From the NCBI RefSeq assembly GCF_902686445.1, contig NC_062217.1, forward strand, positions 81,177,258-81,241,257: DNA of 64,000 bases. The letters run 5' to 3'. The position numbers were made by a program, and so were the translations under genes. The notes under the pieces were generated by a model that was given only the letters and a program-made list of their open reading frames with translations, had not been told where the DNA came from and ran no database searches. Of this stretch, positions 1 through 15,444 are shown piece by piece. How positions within the stretch are numbered: the stretch's first letter is position 1; each line of letters begins with the position of its first letter. Origin of the DNA: Sciurus carolinensis. Lineage: Eukaryota > Chordata > Mammalia > Rodentia > Sciuridae.

Positions 1-3106
<3,106 letters not shown>

Positions 3107-3171
3107 TTTTTAAATTTTATTTATTTATTTATTTTTTTGACACAACTTGGTTCCTCCTTTATTTGACAGTT

Positions 3172-4184
3172 CCTTTAGGATAATTCCTCCCTTTGCCGAT
3201 TTGCTTCTTTGTTTTTTATCTCTTCCTTATGGAATATTTTGCTGAGAATGTTCTGTAATGCTGGCTTTCTTTTTGTAAATTCTTTTAGCTTTTGTTTATC
3301 ATGGAATGATCTTATTTCATCGTCAAATTTGAAGGTAAGTTTTGCTGGGTATAAGATTCTTGGTTGGCATCCATTTTCTTTCAGAGCTAGAAAAATGTTG
3401 TTCCAGGCCCTTCTAGCTTTTAGGGTCTGGATTGAAAAATCTGCTGATATCTGTATTGGTTTCCCCTGAATGTAATTTGGTTCTTTTCTCTCACAGCCTT
3501 TAAAATTCTGTCTTTATTTTGTATGTTAGGTATTTTCATTATAATGTGCCTTGGTGTGGGTCTGTTGTAATTTTGTGTATTTGGAGTCCTATAAGCCTCT
3601 TGGACTTGATTTTCCATTTCATTCTTCAGATTTGGGAAATTTTCTGAAATTATCTCATTGAATAGATTGTTCATTCCTTTGGTTTTTTTCTCTAAGCCTT
3701 CCTCAATCCCAGTAATTCTCAAATTTGGCCTTTTCGTGATATCCCATAGTTCTTGGAGATTCTGTTCATGATTTCTCACCATCTTCTCTGTTTGTTCAAC
3801 TTTGTTTTCGAGGTTAAATATTTTGTCTTCAATATCTGAGGTTCTATCTTCCAGGTGTTCTATCCTATTGGTTATGCTTTCTATGGAGTTCTTAATTTGG
3901 TTTATTGTTTCCTTCATTTCAAGGATTTGTTTGGTTTTTTTCAATATCTCTAACTCTTTATTGAAATGATCTTTTGCTTCCTTTATTTGCTCCTTTAACT
4001 GTCGATTGGTGCGATCATTCAATGCCTGCATTTGCTCTTTCATCTCATCGTTTGCTTCCCTAATCATTTTAATTATGTACATTCTGAACTCCCTTTCTGT
4101 CATTTCTTCTGCCATGCTGTCATTGGATTTTATTGATGTAACATCTAGATTTGTTTGGGGCATTTTCTTCCCTTGTTTTCTCAT
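3172..4184 (-). pseudogene. L1 ORF1p (RNA-binding chaperone), frameshifted, copy I
   Basis: ORF1p normally forms a coiled-coil trimer that binds L1 RNA. The open part (4184 down to 3420) begins MRKQGKKMPQ and contains the heptad-rich coiled coil, the RRM start (RPNLRITGIEEG) and the C-terminal domain start (PRHIIMKIPN). The frame is lost near 3465, where the sequence has one C fewer in a C-run than the copies at 10960 and 43530. The remaining C-terminal residues continue in another frame to about 3172. Confidence 0.85.
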
Positions 4185-4743
4185 ATTGTTCAGGAATCAG
4201 TGGATGTTAAGATATTGCAGATTTCCTCTATTGACTTATAATGTCCCTGAAGATTGCTAGTATATCCCCTCTTATCCTTCAGTAGCCTGAAGTCTTGGAG
4301 GAAGTTGATAATGCAGTGCTCCACAAGGAAGCTGCCTCTCTGAGATGACCCTCAGTTAGGGGTATATTCCCTGCTAGTGGGCAGAGGTGCCTCCACTTGT
4401 TGACCAATGGTCATCCAAAGGGGAACTAGGCTGTGGGCTGAGGTAAGGTCTGTTTGGGCCTGTGTCTCTGGTTTTACCGTCCTTGTGGGAAAACCTCACC
4501 CGGCAGGGAAGACTCACCTGGTGGGGAGGTCTTGGTGGTCAGTTCCCCTCCTAGAGGTTCCCCTCAATCTACAACTACCGCCTGGGCTGTTCTGTCTTCC
4601 TCTGCAACGTTCCCAGGGGCCCGGACCTACCTCCTGGGCCTGGGCGCCTCACCCTTTGCAGGCGAGTCTCCTTAGGCTGCCCCTCCTCAGAGAAGCTGCC
4701 CACAGTCCTGGAACCTTTGCTCCACCCCTCAGCTTGTCTCTGT

Positions 4744-4815
4744 GTTTGTTTGTTTGAACCCAGGGTCTGTGCATGGTAGACAAACTTGTCTACCAGTAAG
4801 CTACACTCCAGTCCT
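4744..4815 (-). mobile_element. ID-type SINE (tRNA-derived)
   Basis: The plus strand reads as a reversed ID element: a GTTT-rich tail, then GAACCCAGGGTCTGTGCATG and a degenerate segment ending CTACACTCCAGTCC. It sits directly against the truncated 5' end of L1 copy I. Confidence 0.7.
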
Positions 4816-4819
4816 CAAT

Positions 4820-5640
4820 TCTCTTTAACCTTAAAAAATATTTTCACTGGGTGTAGAATTCTTGTTTGAATTTTTATTTTAGCTCTTTAAATTTATTGTT
4901 TGATTGTCTTCTGGTTTGCATGATTTCTGAAGGAAGTCTGCAGTCATTGGAATAGTTACTCCCCTTGATGTAATGAGTATTATTCTCTGACGGTTTTGAA
5001 ATATCTTTCTTTGTCATTTGGTTTAAATCAGTATGAGATAAATATACCTAGGCATTTTTTCCTAACTGTTCTTTTGGGTTGCACTAAGCTTATTAAATTT
5101 ATAAATTTATGTTTTTCACTGAATTTCTGGTCATCATTTCTTCAAGTATTTTTTCTGGAGCTTAAATTACCTAGAGGTTAGATCATGGGATTTTTTTTTC
5201 CCTTGTAAATTCCTGTATCTCTGTCCCATCTTTTGTCTTTCCTATTTGTATTGGACAATTTCATTCATCTACCTTAAGTTCACTGGCTCATGTCCTTTCT
5301 ATTTTGCTAGTAAGCCCATTTGTCAATTATTTTTATATCAGCTATTTTTTAGTTCTAAAACTTACATTTTCTATTTCTTTGCAAAGATTTCTAATTTTTT
5401 AATTCTCTAAGAGCATAATTATGATGGCTTCTTTAAAGTGTTTGATAATTTTGACATCTGGGTTAATTTTGAAGTTAGCTTTTGTTTCTCATCTATTCCC
5501 ATAATACCAGAGAGCTTCTCCTATTTGTTCTTATTGAGTAATTTGGAGTTGAATCCTAAACATTGTGAATGCTGTGTTGCGGTGACTCTAGATGCTTACA
5601 CTGCAGTATTACAATTTCACCAAACTGCAAACTACTGCAA
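4820..5640 (-). mobile_element. Ancient mammalian L1 fragment (ORF1 region)
   Basis: This diverged sequence keeps the order typical of reversed old L1 ORF1: ACTGGGTGTAGAATTCTTG, then GTCTTCTGGTTTGCATGATT, then CATCATTTCTTCAAGTATTT. No usable reading frame remains. The family assignment is by recall of the L1M pattern and should be confirmed with a repeat library. Confidence 0.6.
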
Positions 5641-5654
5641 TGTCTGTCAGTAGG

Positions 5655-6045
5655 AAACAAATTAGTATAATGGAATATCCTATAGCAATTAAAATAACTA
5701 TTATCAATAAATTACATAGCAGCCCAGATGAATCTGTTAAAGGGTATGTTGAGTGAAGAAAGCCAAACACAAAAGTATGTTCTGATTATTTGATTTACAT
5801 GTAGTTTAAGAACAGAGAAGACAAAACAAGAGAGAGAAATCAGAGAAGTGGTCCCTTCTAGGTGCAGGTGTCTCACTGCAAAAGGGTATGCAGAACCTTC
5901 TAAAGCCCTGTAAATGTTCTATATATTTATCTGGGTGATAATTACATAGGTGTATATATATTTAAAAGTTCATTAATCTGCTCCTTTTGATTTGTGTGTT
6001 TCCCTGCCTATTATATCTCAATATTCAGCATAAGTACATAAAAGG
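5655..6045 (+). mobile_element. Ancient L1 3'-end fragment, plus orientation
   Basis: Phrases such as TGGAATATCCTATAGCAATT, GTTGAGTGAAGAAAGCCAAA, AATGTTCTATATATTTATCT and a terminal CTCAATATTCAG follow the order of an old L1M 3' UTR in sense. It is opposite in orientation to the preceding old L1 piece. Confidence 0.55.
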
Positions 6046-6511
6046 AAGTATAATTTTTCTTTATCTTCCAGTTTGGTTTGCATATATTTTGTGTGGAGAA
6101 TTTATAATATTAACAAAGATCTAGGAATATAATATGAAATGGAACTTTACACGGTTTATAAAGATCCCTCCATTATTAAATAATAGATGAAGGCCAAATT
6201 ATAGTTTTTAATTTCTCCAAATTATACACACCAAAGGAAACTAAGATTGATGTTTAAATTCATGTTTACCAAATTTTTTAATATTTTGGTTTCAGTTGCA
6301 TGAGTAATTATAATTACTTGCATGAATTAGAATTTTCTAGAATCTAATATTGCTGGTGCATCTTACTTGGAAAGCACTATTTCACTTAAATATTGTGTTT
6401 TATATAATGATTCTGGTACTTTATCTCTCTAAACTTTTCTTAAGTTCCTGTAAACTTTAAACCTTTTAATTTTCAAAATTGCTTTCTAAATAATCATTAT
6501 TTAATGGTGTA
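6046..6511. other. Unique A/T-rich intronic-type sequence
   Basis: I see no exon, RNA gene or clear repeat here. The segment ends in the left target duplication of the following L1. Confidence 0.5.
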
Positions 6512-6528
6512 CACACTTTTTTTTTTTT
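6512..6528. repeat. Target-site duplication of L1 copy II, left copy
   Basis: CACAC followed by twelve T residues precedes the L1 A-tail (T-run on the plus strand). The same 17 bases occur at 13391-13407 immediately beyond the L1 5' end, as expected for target-primed reverse transcription. Confidence 0.75.
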
Positions 6529-6773
6529 TTGTAAACAAATGGGATACATGTTGTTTCTCTGTCTGTACATGGCGTAAAGGCATACCATTTGTGTAATCAT
6601 AAATTTACATAGGGTAATGTTGCTTGATTCATTCTGCCATTTTTTCCCTTCCCCCCCTCCCCTCCCACCCTTCCCCTCCATCTATACAGTCCTTCCTTCC
6701 TCCATTCCTGCCCCCCTCCCTAAACCCAACTCCAACCCCAACACTAACCCTTCCCACCCCCCATTATGTGTCA

Positions 6774-9700
6774 TCATCCACTTATTAGCGATATCATTCT
6801 TCCTTTGGTTTTTTGAGATTGGCTTATCTCACTTAGCATGATATTCTCCAGTTTCATCCATTTGCCTGCAAATGCCATAATTTTATCGTTCTTTATGGCT
6901 GAGTAATATTCCATTGTATATATATATACCACAGTTTCTTTATCCATTCATCAATTGAAGGACATCTAGGTTGGTTCCACAATCTGGCTATTGTGAACTG
7001 AGCAGCTATGAACATTGATGTGGCTGTATCTCTGTAATATGCTGATTTTAAGTCCTTTGGGTATAGGCCAAGGAGTGGGATAGCTGGGTCAAATGGTGGT
7101 TCCATTCCAAGTTTTCTAAGGAGTCTCCATACTGCTTTCCAGAGTGGCTGCACTAATTTGCAGCCCCACCAGCAATGTATGAGTGTACCTTTCTCCCCAC
7201 ATCCTCGCCAACACCTGTTGTTGCTTGTATTCTTGATAATCGCCATTCTAATTGGGGTGAGATGGAATCTTAGGGTGGTTTTGATTTGCATTTCTCTTAT
7301 TACTAGAGATGTTGAACATTTTTCCATATGTTTGTTGATTGCTTGTACATCTTCTTCTGTGAAGTGTCTATTCATTTCCTTAGCCCATTTGTCAATTGGA
7401 TTATTTACATTCTTGGTGTAGAGTTTTTTGAGTTCTTTATAGATTCTGGAGATTAGCGCTCTATCTGAAGTATGATTGGCAAAGATTTTCTCCCACTCTG
7501 TAGGCTCTTTCTTCGCATTGCTGATAGTTTCCTTTGCTGAGAGAAAGCTTTTTAGTTTGAATCTATCCCAGTTATTAATTCTTGCTTTTATTTCTTGTGC
7601 TATGGGAGTCCTGTTGAGGAAGTCTGGTCCTAAGCCGACATGTTGAAGCTCTGGACCTACTTTTTCTTCTATAAGATGCAAGGTCTCTGGTCTGATTCCG
7701 AGACCCTTAATCCATTTTGAGTTTAGTTTCGTGCATGGTGAGAGATATGGGTTTAGTTTCATTCTGTTGCATATGGATTTCCAATTCTCCCAGCACCATT
7801 TGTTGAAGAGGCTATCTTTTCTCCATTGCATATTGTTGGAACCTTTGTCTAGTATGAGAAAATTGTATTTATTTGGGTTTGTGTCCGTGTCCTCTATTCT
7901 GTACCATTGATCCACCTTTCTATTTTGGTACCAATACCATGCCATTTTTGTTACTATTGCTTTGTAGTAGAGTTGAAGTTCTGGTATTGCGATACCCCCT
8001 GCTTCACTCTTTCTGCCAAGGATTGCTTTAGCTATTCTGGGTTTTTTATTCTTCCAGATGAATTTCATAATTGCTTGCTCTATTTCTGTAAGGTACATCA
8101 TTGGGATTTTAATTGGAATTGCATTGAATCTGTATAGAACTTTTGGTAGTATGGCCATTTTGACAATATTAATTCTTCCTATCCAAGAACATGGGAGATC
8201 TTTCCATCTTCTAAGGTTTTCTTGAATTTCTTTCTTTAGTGTTCTGTAGTTCTCATTGTAGAGGTCTTTCACCTCTTTTGTGAGATTGATTCCCAAATAC
8301 TTTATTTTTTTCGAAGCTATTGTGAATGGGGTAGTTTTCCTAATTTCTCTTTCTGAAGATTCATCGCTTATATATAAAAATGCCTTAGATTTATGTGCAT
8401 TGATCTTATATCCTGCTACTTTACTGAATTCACTTATGAGATCTAAAGTTTTCTGGTGGAATTTCCTGGTTCCTTACGTATATAATCATATCATCAGCAA
8501 ATAGGGATAGTTTGAGTTCTTCTTTTCCTATTCGTATCCCTTTAATTTCTTTGGTCTGTCTAATTGCTCTGGCTAGAGTTTCAAGGACGATATTGAATAG
8601 AAGTGGTGAAAGAGGGCATCCCTGCCTTGTTCCAGTTTTTAGGGGGAATGCTTTCAGGTTTTCACCATTTAGAATGATATTAGCCATGGGCTTAGCGTAG
8701 ATGGCCTTCACAATGTTAAGGAATGTTCCCACTATCCCTATTTTTTCTAGTGTTTTGAGCATGAAGGGGTGCTGTATTTTATCAAATGCTTTTTCTGCAT
8801 CTATCAAAATAATCATGTGATTCTTGACTTTAAGTCTATTGATATGGTGAATGACATTTATTGATTTCCTGATCTTGAACCAACCTTGCATCCCTGGGAT
8901 GAAACCCACTTGATCATGGTGCACTATCTTTTTAATATGTTTTTGTATGCGATTTGCTAATATTTTGTTTAGAATTTTTGCGTCGATGTTCATTAAGGAT
9001 ATTGGTCTGAAATTTTCTTTCCTTGATGTGTCTCTGTCTGGTTTAGGAATCAGGGTAATATTGGCTTCATAGAATGAGGTTGGGAGAGTTCCCTCCTCTT
9101 CTATTTTCTGGAATACTTTGAGAAGTATTGGAATGAGTTCTTCTTTAAAAGTTTTGTAGAAATCAGCTGAGAACCCATCTGGTCCTGGACTTTTCTTTGT
9201 TGGAAGGCTTTTGATGACTTCTTCTATTTCATTACTTGAAATTGGTCTATTTAAATTGTGTATGTCCTCCTCGTTCAGTTTAGGCAATTCATATGTCTCT
9301 AGAAACCTGTTGATGTCTTCGAAATTTTCTATTTTGTTTGAGTATAGATTTTCAAAATAGCTTCTAATTATGTTTCGTATTTCAGTCGTGTCTGTTGTGA
9401 TATTTCCTTGTTCATTCCGAATTTTAGTGATTTGGGTTTTCTCTCGTCTTCTCTTTGTTAGTGTGGCTAAAGGTTTATCAATTTTGTTTATTTTTTCGAA
9501 GAACCAACTATTTATTTTGTCAATTTTTTGTATTGTTTCTTTCAGTTTCAATTTCGTTGATTTCAGCTCTGAGTTTAACTATTTCCTGTCTTCTACTACT
9601 TTTGGTGTTGGTCTGTTCTTCTTTTTCTAGGGCTTTGAGCTGTAGTGTTAGGTCATTTATTTTTTGAGTTTTACTTCTTTTATTAAATGCGCTCCATGAA

Positions 9701-10609
9701 ATAAATCTTCCTCTAAGTACCGCTTTCATAGTGTCCCAGAGATTTTGATATGATGTTTCTTTGTTCTCGTTTACCTCTAAGAATTTTTTAATTTCCTTCC
9801 TAATATCTTCTGTTATCCATTCATCATATAATAGCATATTGTTTAATCTCCAGGTGTTGGAGTAGTTTCTGTTTTTTACTCTTTCATTTATTTCTAACTT
9901 CAATCCATTATGATCTGATAGAATACAAGGTAGTGTCTCTATCTTCTTGTATTTGCTAACATTAGCTTTGTGGCATAATATATGGTCTATTTTAGAGAAG
10001 GATCCATGTGCTGCTGAGAAGAAAGTGTATTCGGCTCTTGGTTGGATGGTATATTCTATAAATGTCTGTTAAGTCTAAATTATTGATTGTGTTATTGAGA
10101 TCTATGGTTTCTTTGTTCAATTTTTGTTTGGAAGATCTGTCCAGTGGTGAGAGAGGCGTGTTAAAATCACCTAGTATTATTGTGTTATGGTCTATTTGGT
10201 TTCTAAAATTGAGAAGGATTTGTTTAACATACATGGATGAGTCACTGTTTCGGGCATAGATATTTATGATTGTTATATCTTGCTGATTTATACTTCCCTT
10301 AAGCAGTATGAAATGTCCTTCCTTATCCCTTCTAACTAACATTGGCTTGAAGTCCACATTATCTGAAATGAGGATGGATACTCCAGCTTTTTTGCTGAGC
10401 CCATGTGCATGGTATGTTTTTCCCCATCCTTTCACCTTTAGTCTATGGGTATCTCTTTCTATGAGGTGAGTCTCTTGCAGGCAACATATTGTTGGATCTT
10501 TCTTTTTAATCCAATCTGCCAGTCTATGTCTTTTGATTGATGAATTCAGGCCATTAACATTCAGGGTTATTATTGAGATATGATTTGTATTCCCAGTCAT
10601 TTGGTTCAT
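6774..10609 (-). pseudogene. L1 ORF2p, broken, copy II
   Basis: The start MNQMTGNTNH is at 10609. The endonuclease domain has LNVNGLNS, QETH and ILGDFN, and the frame is lost near 10030, where CGGCTC replaces the CGCTC or TGCTC of sister copies. The reverse-transcriptase segment (9551-8430) contains [24 protein letters not shown] and the active-site FADDMII; it ends early at ENFRSHK after a one-base change near 8447. The C-terminal segment (8296-6893) holds the cysteine-rich [19 protein letters not shown] motif. An extra TA in the TATATA run near 6915 shifts the last residues. Confidence 0.88.
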
Positions 10610-10677
10610 TTTAAAATTTATTTATTTATTTATTTATTTTTGACACATCTTTGTTCCTCCTTTATTTGACAGTTCCT

Positions 10678-11690
10678 TTAGGATAATTCCTCCCTTTGCT
10701 GATTTGCTTCTTTGTTTTTTATCTCTTCCTCATGAAATATTTTGCTGAGAATGTTCTGTAATGCTGGCTTTCTTTTTGTAAATTCTTTTAGCTTTTGTTT
10801 ATCATGGAATGATCTTATTTCATCGTCAAATTTGAAGGTAAGTTTTGCTGGGTATAAGATTCTTGGTTGGCATCCATTTTCTTTCAGAGCTTGAAAAATG
10901 TTGTTCCAGGCCCTTCTAGCTTTTAGGGTCTGGATTGAAAAATCTGCTGATATCCATATTGGCTTCCCCCTGAATGTAATTTGGTTCTTTTCTCTCACAG
11001 CCTTTAAAATTCTGTCTTTATTTTGTATGTTAGGTATTTTCATTATAATGTGCCTTGGTGTGGGTCTGTTGTAATTTTGTGTATTTGGAGTCCTATAAGC
11101 CTCTTGGACTTGATTTTCCATTTCATTCTTCAGATTTGGGAAATTTTCTGATATTATTTCATTGAATAGATTGTTCATTCCTTTGGTTTGTTTCTCTAAG
11201 CCTTCCTCAATCCCAATAATTCTCAAATTTGGCCTTTTCATGATACCCCATAGTTCTTGGAGATTCTGTTCATGATTTCTCACCATCTTCTCTGTTTGTT
11301 CAACTTTGTTTTCGAGGTTAAATATTTTGTCTTCAATATCTGAAGTTCTGTCTTCCAGGTGTTCTATCCTATTGGTTATGCTTTCTATAGAGTTCTTAAT
11401 TTGGTTTATTGTTTCCTTCATTTCAAGGATTTCTGTTTGGTTTTTTTCAATATCTCTAACTCTTTATTGAAATGATCTTTTGCTTCCTGAATTTGCTCTG
11501 TTAACTGTCGATTGGTGCGATCGTTCAATGCCTGCATTTGCTCTTTCATCTCATCGTTTGCTTCCCTAATCATTTTAATTATGTACATTCTGAACTCCCT
11601 TTCGGTCATTTCTTCTGCCATGCTGTCATTGGATTTTATTGATGTAACATCTAGATTTGTTTGGGGCATTTTCTTCCCTTGTTTTCTCAT
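10678..11690 (-). pseudogene. L1 ORF1p, one frameshift, copy II
   Basis: The first segment (11690-11418) carries MRKQGKKMPQ and the start of the coiled coil. The second (11421-10678) carries the rest of the coiled coil, the RRM start (RPNLRIIGIEEG) and the C-terminal domain through ILSKIFHEEE. They are separated by a one-base indel in a run around 11440-11450. Unlike copy D (43245-44291), it has a single NDEMKEQMQAL segment in the coiled coil. Confidence 0.87.
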
Positions 11691-13390
11691 ATTGTTCAGG
11701 AATCAGTGGATGTTAAGATATTGCAGATTTCCTCTATCAACTTATAATGTCCCTGAAGATTGCTAGTATATCCCCTCTTATCCTTTAGTAGCCTGAAGTC
11801 TTGGAGGAGGTTGATAATGCAGAGCTCCATGAAGAAGCTGCCTCTCTAGGTGTGGTAAACCCTCAGGTGGCGTATATTCCCTGCTAGTGGGCAGAGGTGC
11901 CTCCACTTGTTGACCAATGGTCATCCAATGGGGAATTAGACTGCGGGCTGAGGCAAGGCCTGTTTGTGCCTATGTCTCTGGCTTTACCGTCCCTGTGGGA
12001 AAACCTCCCCCGGCCAGGAAGAGTCACTCGGTGGGGACGTCTCGCTGGTCAGTTGCCCTCCTAGAGGTTCCCCTCAATCTACAACTACCACCTGGGCTGT
12101 TCTGTCTTCCTCTGCAACGATCCCAGGGGCCCGGACCTACGTCCTGGGCCTGGGAGCCTCACCCTTCGCAGGTGAGTCTCCTTAGGCTGCCTCTCCCAGA
12201 GAATCTGCCCGCCGCCCTGGAAACTTCGCTCCGCCCCTAGTCGTGTCTCTGTGCGGCTCTTCCAGCAAGAAGCCACCTAACTCCTGGGACCCTGCTCTGC
12301 ACCAATCGCCTGGCTATGCAGCCCCTCCCCTGAGCCACCACCTGGAGCCCCATACAATAGCTCCGAGACCCAGAGACCCGCCACACACCTCCTCCTCCGG
12401 ACAGCCGCCCGGTTTCCGACGCAGTCACGAGGAGTCCAAGCAACTCACTTCACGTCTCCTCCTCCCGCCAACCACCCGTAGCCCTAGGCAGCCACTCCAA
12501 GTCCAAGTGTCCCACCCTGTTCCTCCTCCTCCTCCTTGGGGTAGCCCCCCGAGTGTTCAGGAGCGGTGGCTCTGAGACCAGGTGACTCACCACGCTCCTC
12601 CTCCAGGCATGCCACCGGTGTTCAGGAGCGGTCGCTTTTAGTCCAATCAGCTCACCACTCGCCTCCTCCTCTGGCAACCGCCTGTGGTTCTGATGCAGTC
12701 ACTCCCAGACTAAGCGTCCCACCGCTCTCCTCCTCCAGGCAGGCCACCAGTGCTCTGGAGCAGCTGCTCCGAGTTCAAACAGCTCCTCACGCAGCTCCTC
12801 CTCCGGCAACCGCCCGCGGCTCTGATGCAATCACTCCCAGGTCAAGCAACACGCCACGCTCCTCCTCCTCCTCCGGGCAACCTCCCGGCACTCAGGAGCG
12901 CTCGCTCTGAGTTCAAACAGTTCACCACGCAGCTCCTCCTCTGGCAACCGCCTGTGGTTCTGATGCAGTCACTCCCAGACCAAGCGTCCCGCCGCGCTCC
13001 TCCTCTTCCTCCGGGCAACCCCCTGGTGTTCAGAAGCGGTTGTTCTGGGTCCAAACAGCTCGCCACGCAGCTCCTCCCCAGGCAGCCGCCCGGAGCCCCA
13101 GCGGCTGCTCGAGTCCAAGCGCTATGCTGAGTTGCCTCCTCTACGATGATCCCAGTTGTCCGTGTTTACCGCTCCAGCAGGGGGAGGGGCGTCTCGCCGA
13201 GCAACTCCACTTCACAAATTCCCTGCGTTCTGGTGCTACCGCCCCATCCGGGACGCCTCCCCAACAGGAGAGACTCATCCGGCAGCTTTGAGTTGGTCCC
13301 AAGTCTCTCACTATCTCCTCTTTTGAATCTTGCGTCCTGGAGCAGCGTGAAATGCAGCCGCCCTCTAGTCCGCCATCTTGGCCCGCCCCC
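11691..13390 (-). promoter_or_regulatory. L1 5' UTR with GC-rich tandem promoter-like units
   Basis: A CpG-rich region upstream of ORF1. The phrase TGGCAACCGCCTGTGGTTCT recurs at about 12673 and 12943, with a close variant at about 12806, giving a period near 135 bp. More degenerate units flank these. The position and tandem organisation recall the monomeric promoters of mouse L1; promoter activity is inferred. The 5' terminus contains the AAGATGGCGG motif, which can bind YY1 in other L1s. Confidence 0.65.
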
Positions 13391-13407
13391 CACACTTTTT
13401 TTTTTTT
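13391..13407. repeat. Target-site duplication of L1 copy II, right copy
   Basis: CACAC plus twelve T residues, matching 6512-6528 exactly. Confidence 0.75.
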
Positions 13408-14043
13408 TACATAATGGAAGCTCACATGTAATTTTCTCATATAATGTGCTCCAAATTACCAAAACTTTATCACTTTTAACCCATGTAAATGAATTTTGCA
13501 TAATTAATTTCAGCAAGTCACTCAGGTTAGCTATATTCTAGATGAACCATATTGAAAGAATTGTCTTAACTTTCATTAACATTGTCAGCAGAAGCTCTGG
13601 TAGGGAGAAACAGTTTTCACTGCTCAAAATTAGTTTTTCTAAGCAATTGTAAGATTTAAGACAACATAATAATTAGAATTGCATCAAGTTTTGAGTTCAG
13701 TAATCCATGGAAACATGCCAAGTTATTAAAATCAAGAAAAACAGTTTTGGCAGATCCTTTTATGGGGACAGAACAATTGCAATCTCTTGAAAGCTTGATG
13801 GAATAGTCAGTCAACTGTGTGGAAAAAGAAGTGGAAATGCGTAATATAATATACTCATTCTACTACACATAGTAATTCCTACATGCTGTGGAGTAAAATT
13901 TTCAAGTGATTGAATTCTGCTATTAGACCTTCACATTTATATAAAGGCCTCAGTAATTCAACTAGTACTAAATCACCTTTTATTACAGGAAACACAATTA
14001 CCTAATTTGCATAGTGAGTAAAGAAGATTTTTTGAGGAAGATT
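13408..14043. other. Unique intronic-type sequence
   Basis: A/T-rich, with no coding or recognisable repeat signal. I looked for the upstream flippase exon (the conserved segment around the DKxETA motif) and did not find it. Confidence 0.5.
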
Positions 14044-14129
14044 TTTTTTGTGTGTGGTACTGGGGATCGAACTTAGGGCCTTGTGCTTCTGAGGCAAGCA
14101 CTCTACCAGCTGAGCTATCTCCCCAGTCC
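14044..14129 (-). mobile_element. ID SINE
   Basis: A T-run tail is followed by GGTACTGGGGATCGAACTTA and CTCTACCAGCTGAGCTATCT, ending CCCCAGTCC. This is the reverse of a tRNA-like RNA polymerase III SINE, with the box B region GGATCGAAC-type and a box A-type sequence preserved. The duplicated flank GAGGAAGATTTTTTG lies on both sides (about 14034 and 14130), a clear target duplication. Confidence 0.85.
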
Positions 14130-14449
14130 GAGGAAGATTTTTTGAGAAAGATTGTGATGAGGACTATTTCATTACAGCTCTTGGTGCTTGATATCAGTTG
14201 TGCTTTAAACTTTTCTCCCATGTGGCACATTGTTAGAATTTCATCTGTTCATAAGTTTAAAGAAAACAGATTACAGAAACTATGTTTCTGCTTTCCCATA
14301 GATCATTAAATATGACTGCAAATTATAGTTAAGTGATTAAATAATGACCATTTAAATGTGGTAATTTTGTGACATTCACTTTAAATAGTTATAGAAATAA
14401 AATGGACATGCAACCTGTAAATATTTTTGTACACTTACTAGTTCATTTG

Positions 14450-14453
<4 letters not shown>
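14130..14453. other. Unique intronic-type sequence
   Basis: After the right copy of the SINE target duplication, this is A/T-rich sequence without a recognised feature. Confidence 0.45.

Positions 14454-14487
<34 letters not shown>
14454..14487. repeat. (GT)n microsatellite
   Basis: About 17 GT units directly adjoin the ID SINE at 14488, in the position of its degenerate tail. Confidence 0.9.
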
Positions 14488-14490
<3 letters not shown>

Positions 14491-14548
14491 GAACCCAGGA
14501 CCCCACACATGCTAAGCAAGTGCTCTACCATTGAGCTATACCCCCAGT
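14488..14548 (-). mobile_element. ID SINE
   Basis: GGAACCCAGGACCCCACACA and CTCTACCATTGAGCTATACC, then CCCCAG, are a reversed ID body whose tail side is the GT microsatellite. Confidence 0.8.
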
Positions 14549-14579
14549 TTTATGCATTAGTTTTTCTTTTTATAAAACA

Positions 14580-15062
14580 AATTCTTTTTTATGCTTTTAT
14601 TAGTGCATTATAATTGTACATAATCATTGGGTTCATTTTGACATAATCATGCATAAAATTTAATTTACTCCATATCAGTGCCTGATGCCTCCCCACTTTT
14701 CTTCTTCTCTTCCCTCCACTGTTCCCCCTTTTCTACTCCCCTGTCTTGCTTTCACTTATTTATTTATTTTCAACTAGTGCTTTGTAGATATACATAAAGG
14801 TGAAATTTGCTTGGTAAATTTACACATGCATGTATCATAATTTTGTCAGATTCATTTTACATTTCCTCCCTTTTCCTGCCCCTCTTCCCTCCCTCTCAAT
14901 CTTTCACCCCACTGTTCCCTTTCATTATGCTATCCCACTCCCCCCACACCTTTTTTCTCCTTACTTTGCTCTAGCTTCCACATAGTAGTGGTTACTGATA
15001 TTTCTCTTTCTTTTCCCCTGTGTGCTTTATTCCACTTGTGTTTGATAAAGCAATTTTCTTTA
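14580..15062 (-). mobile_element. L1 3' UTR fragments (two pieces)
   Basis: Two successive segments (about 14580-14750 and 14757-15062) each start T-rich, contain a GTACATAATCATTGGGTTCA or comparable phrase, and end in a pyrimidine-rich CCTCCC tract. This matches reversed rodent-type L1 3' UTRs. They may be two insertions or one duplicated end. Confidence 0.55.
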
Positions 15063-15444
15063 GTGTTAATCTATGTAACTTAAAATTTTATTGCATATTT
15101 TACATGAAGTACTCCATCACTTGAGTCTTCTACTCTGCTGGTGACATGGAAATCATTTCTCTAAAATTTGGAACTTTTGCTGATTTACAAGAATTTTGAG
15201 GAAAATATAGGATGAGATGAGAAAAAATACTCATGGAAGTGATTCCCATATCTTAAGTTGAGAAATCGACCTGTCTTTACAATGTACGTTGCCTCTAGAC
15301 ATCTGAAAGCCAGCTTTACAGGCATTCACTCCATTCTTTTGCTTCCATCTTTTAAATATTTTCCAAAAATTCTCTGACCTGTCTGGTTTGCTATTAGCAC
15401 CTCTCATGTTTTCCTAATGATATGAATTTATTCTCTCTTGAATA
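15063..15444. other. Unique intronic-type sequence
   Basis: No exon or clear repeat seen. Confidence 0.4.

Larger units (their letters stand above)
6531..13390 (-). mobile_element. Full-length young L1 (copy II)
   Basis: This 6.9-kb antisense element has all parts: 5' UTR starting GGGGGCGGGCCAAGATGGCG at 13390, tandem GC-rich 5' UTR units (about 12390-13100), ORF1 (10678-11690), ORF2 (about 6774-10609), and a 3' UTR with the G-rich tract (pyrimidine-rich on plus, 6645-6765) ending in an A-tail. A 17-bp target duplication flanks it. Both ORFs carry single-base indels, so it is young but inactive. Confidence 0.95.

Noticed and set aside
12243..13541. Overlapping proline/serine-rich reading frames on both strands
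   Set aside because: They are by-products of GC-rich tandem 5' UTR sequence of L1 copy II, with no homology to known proteins.
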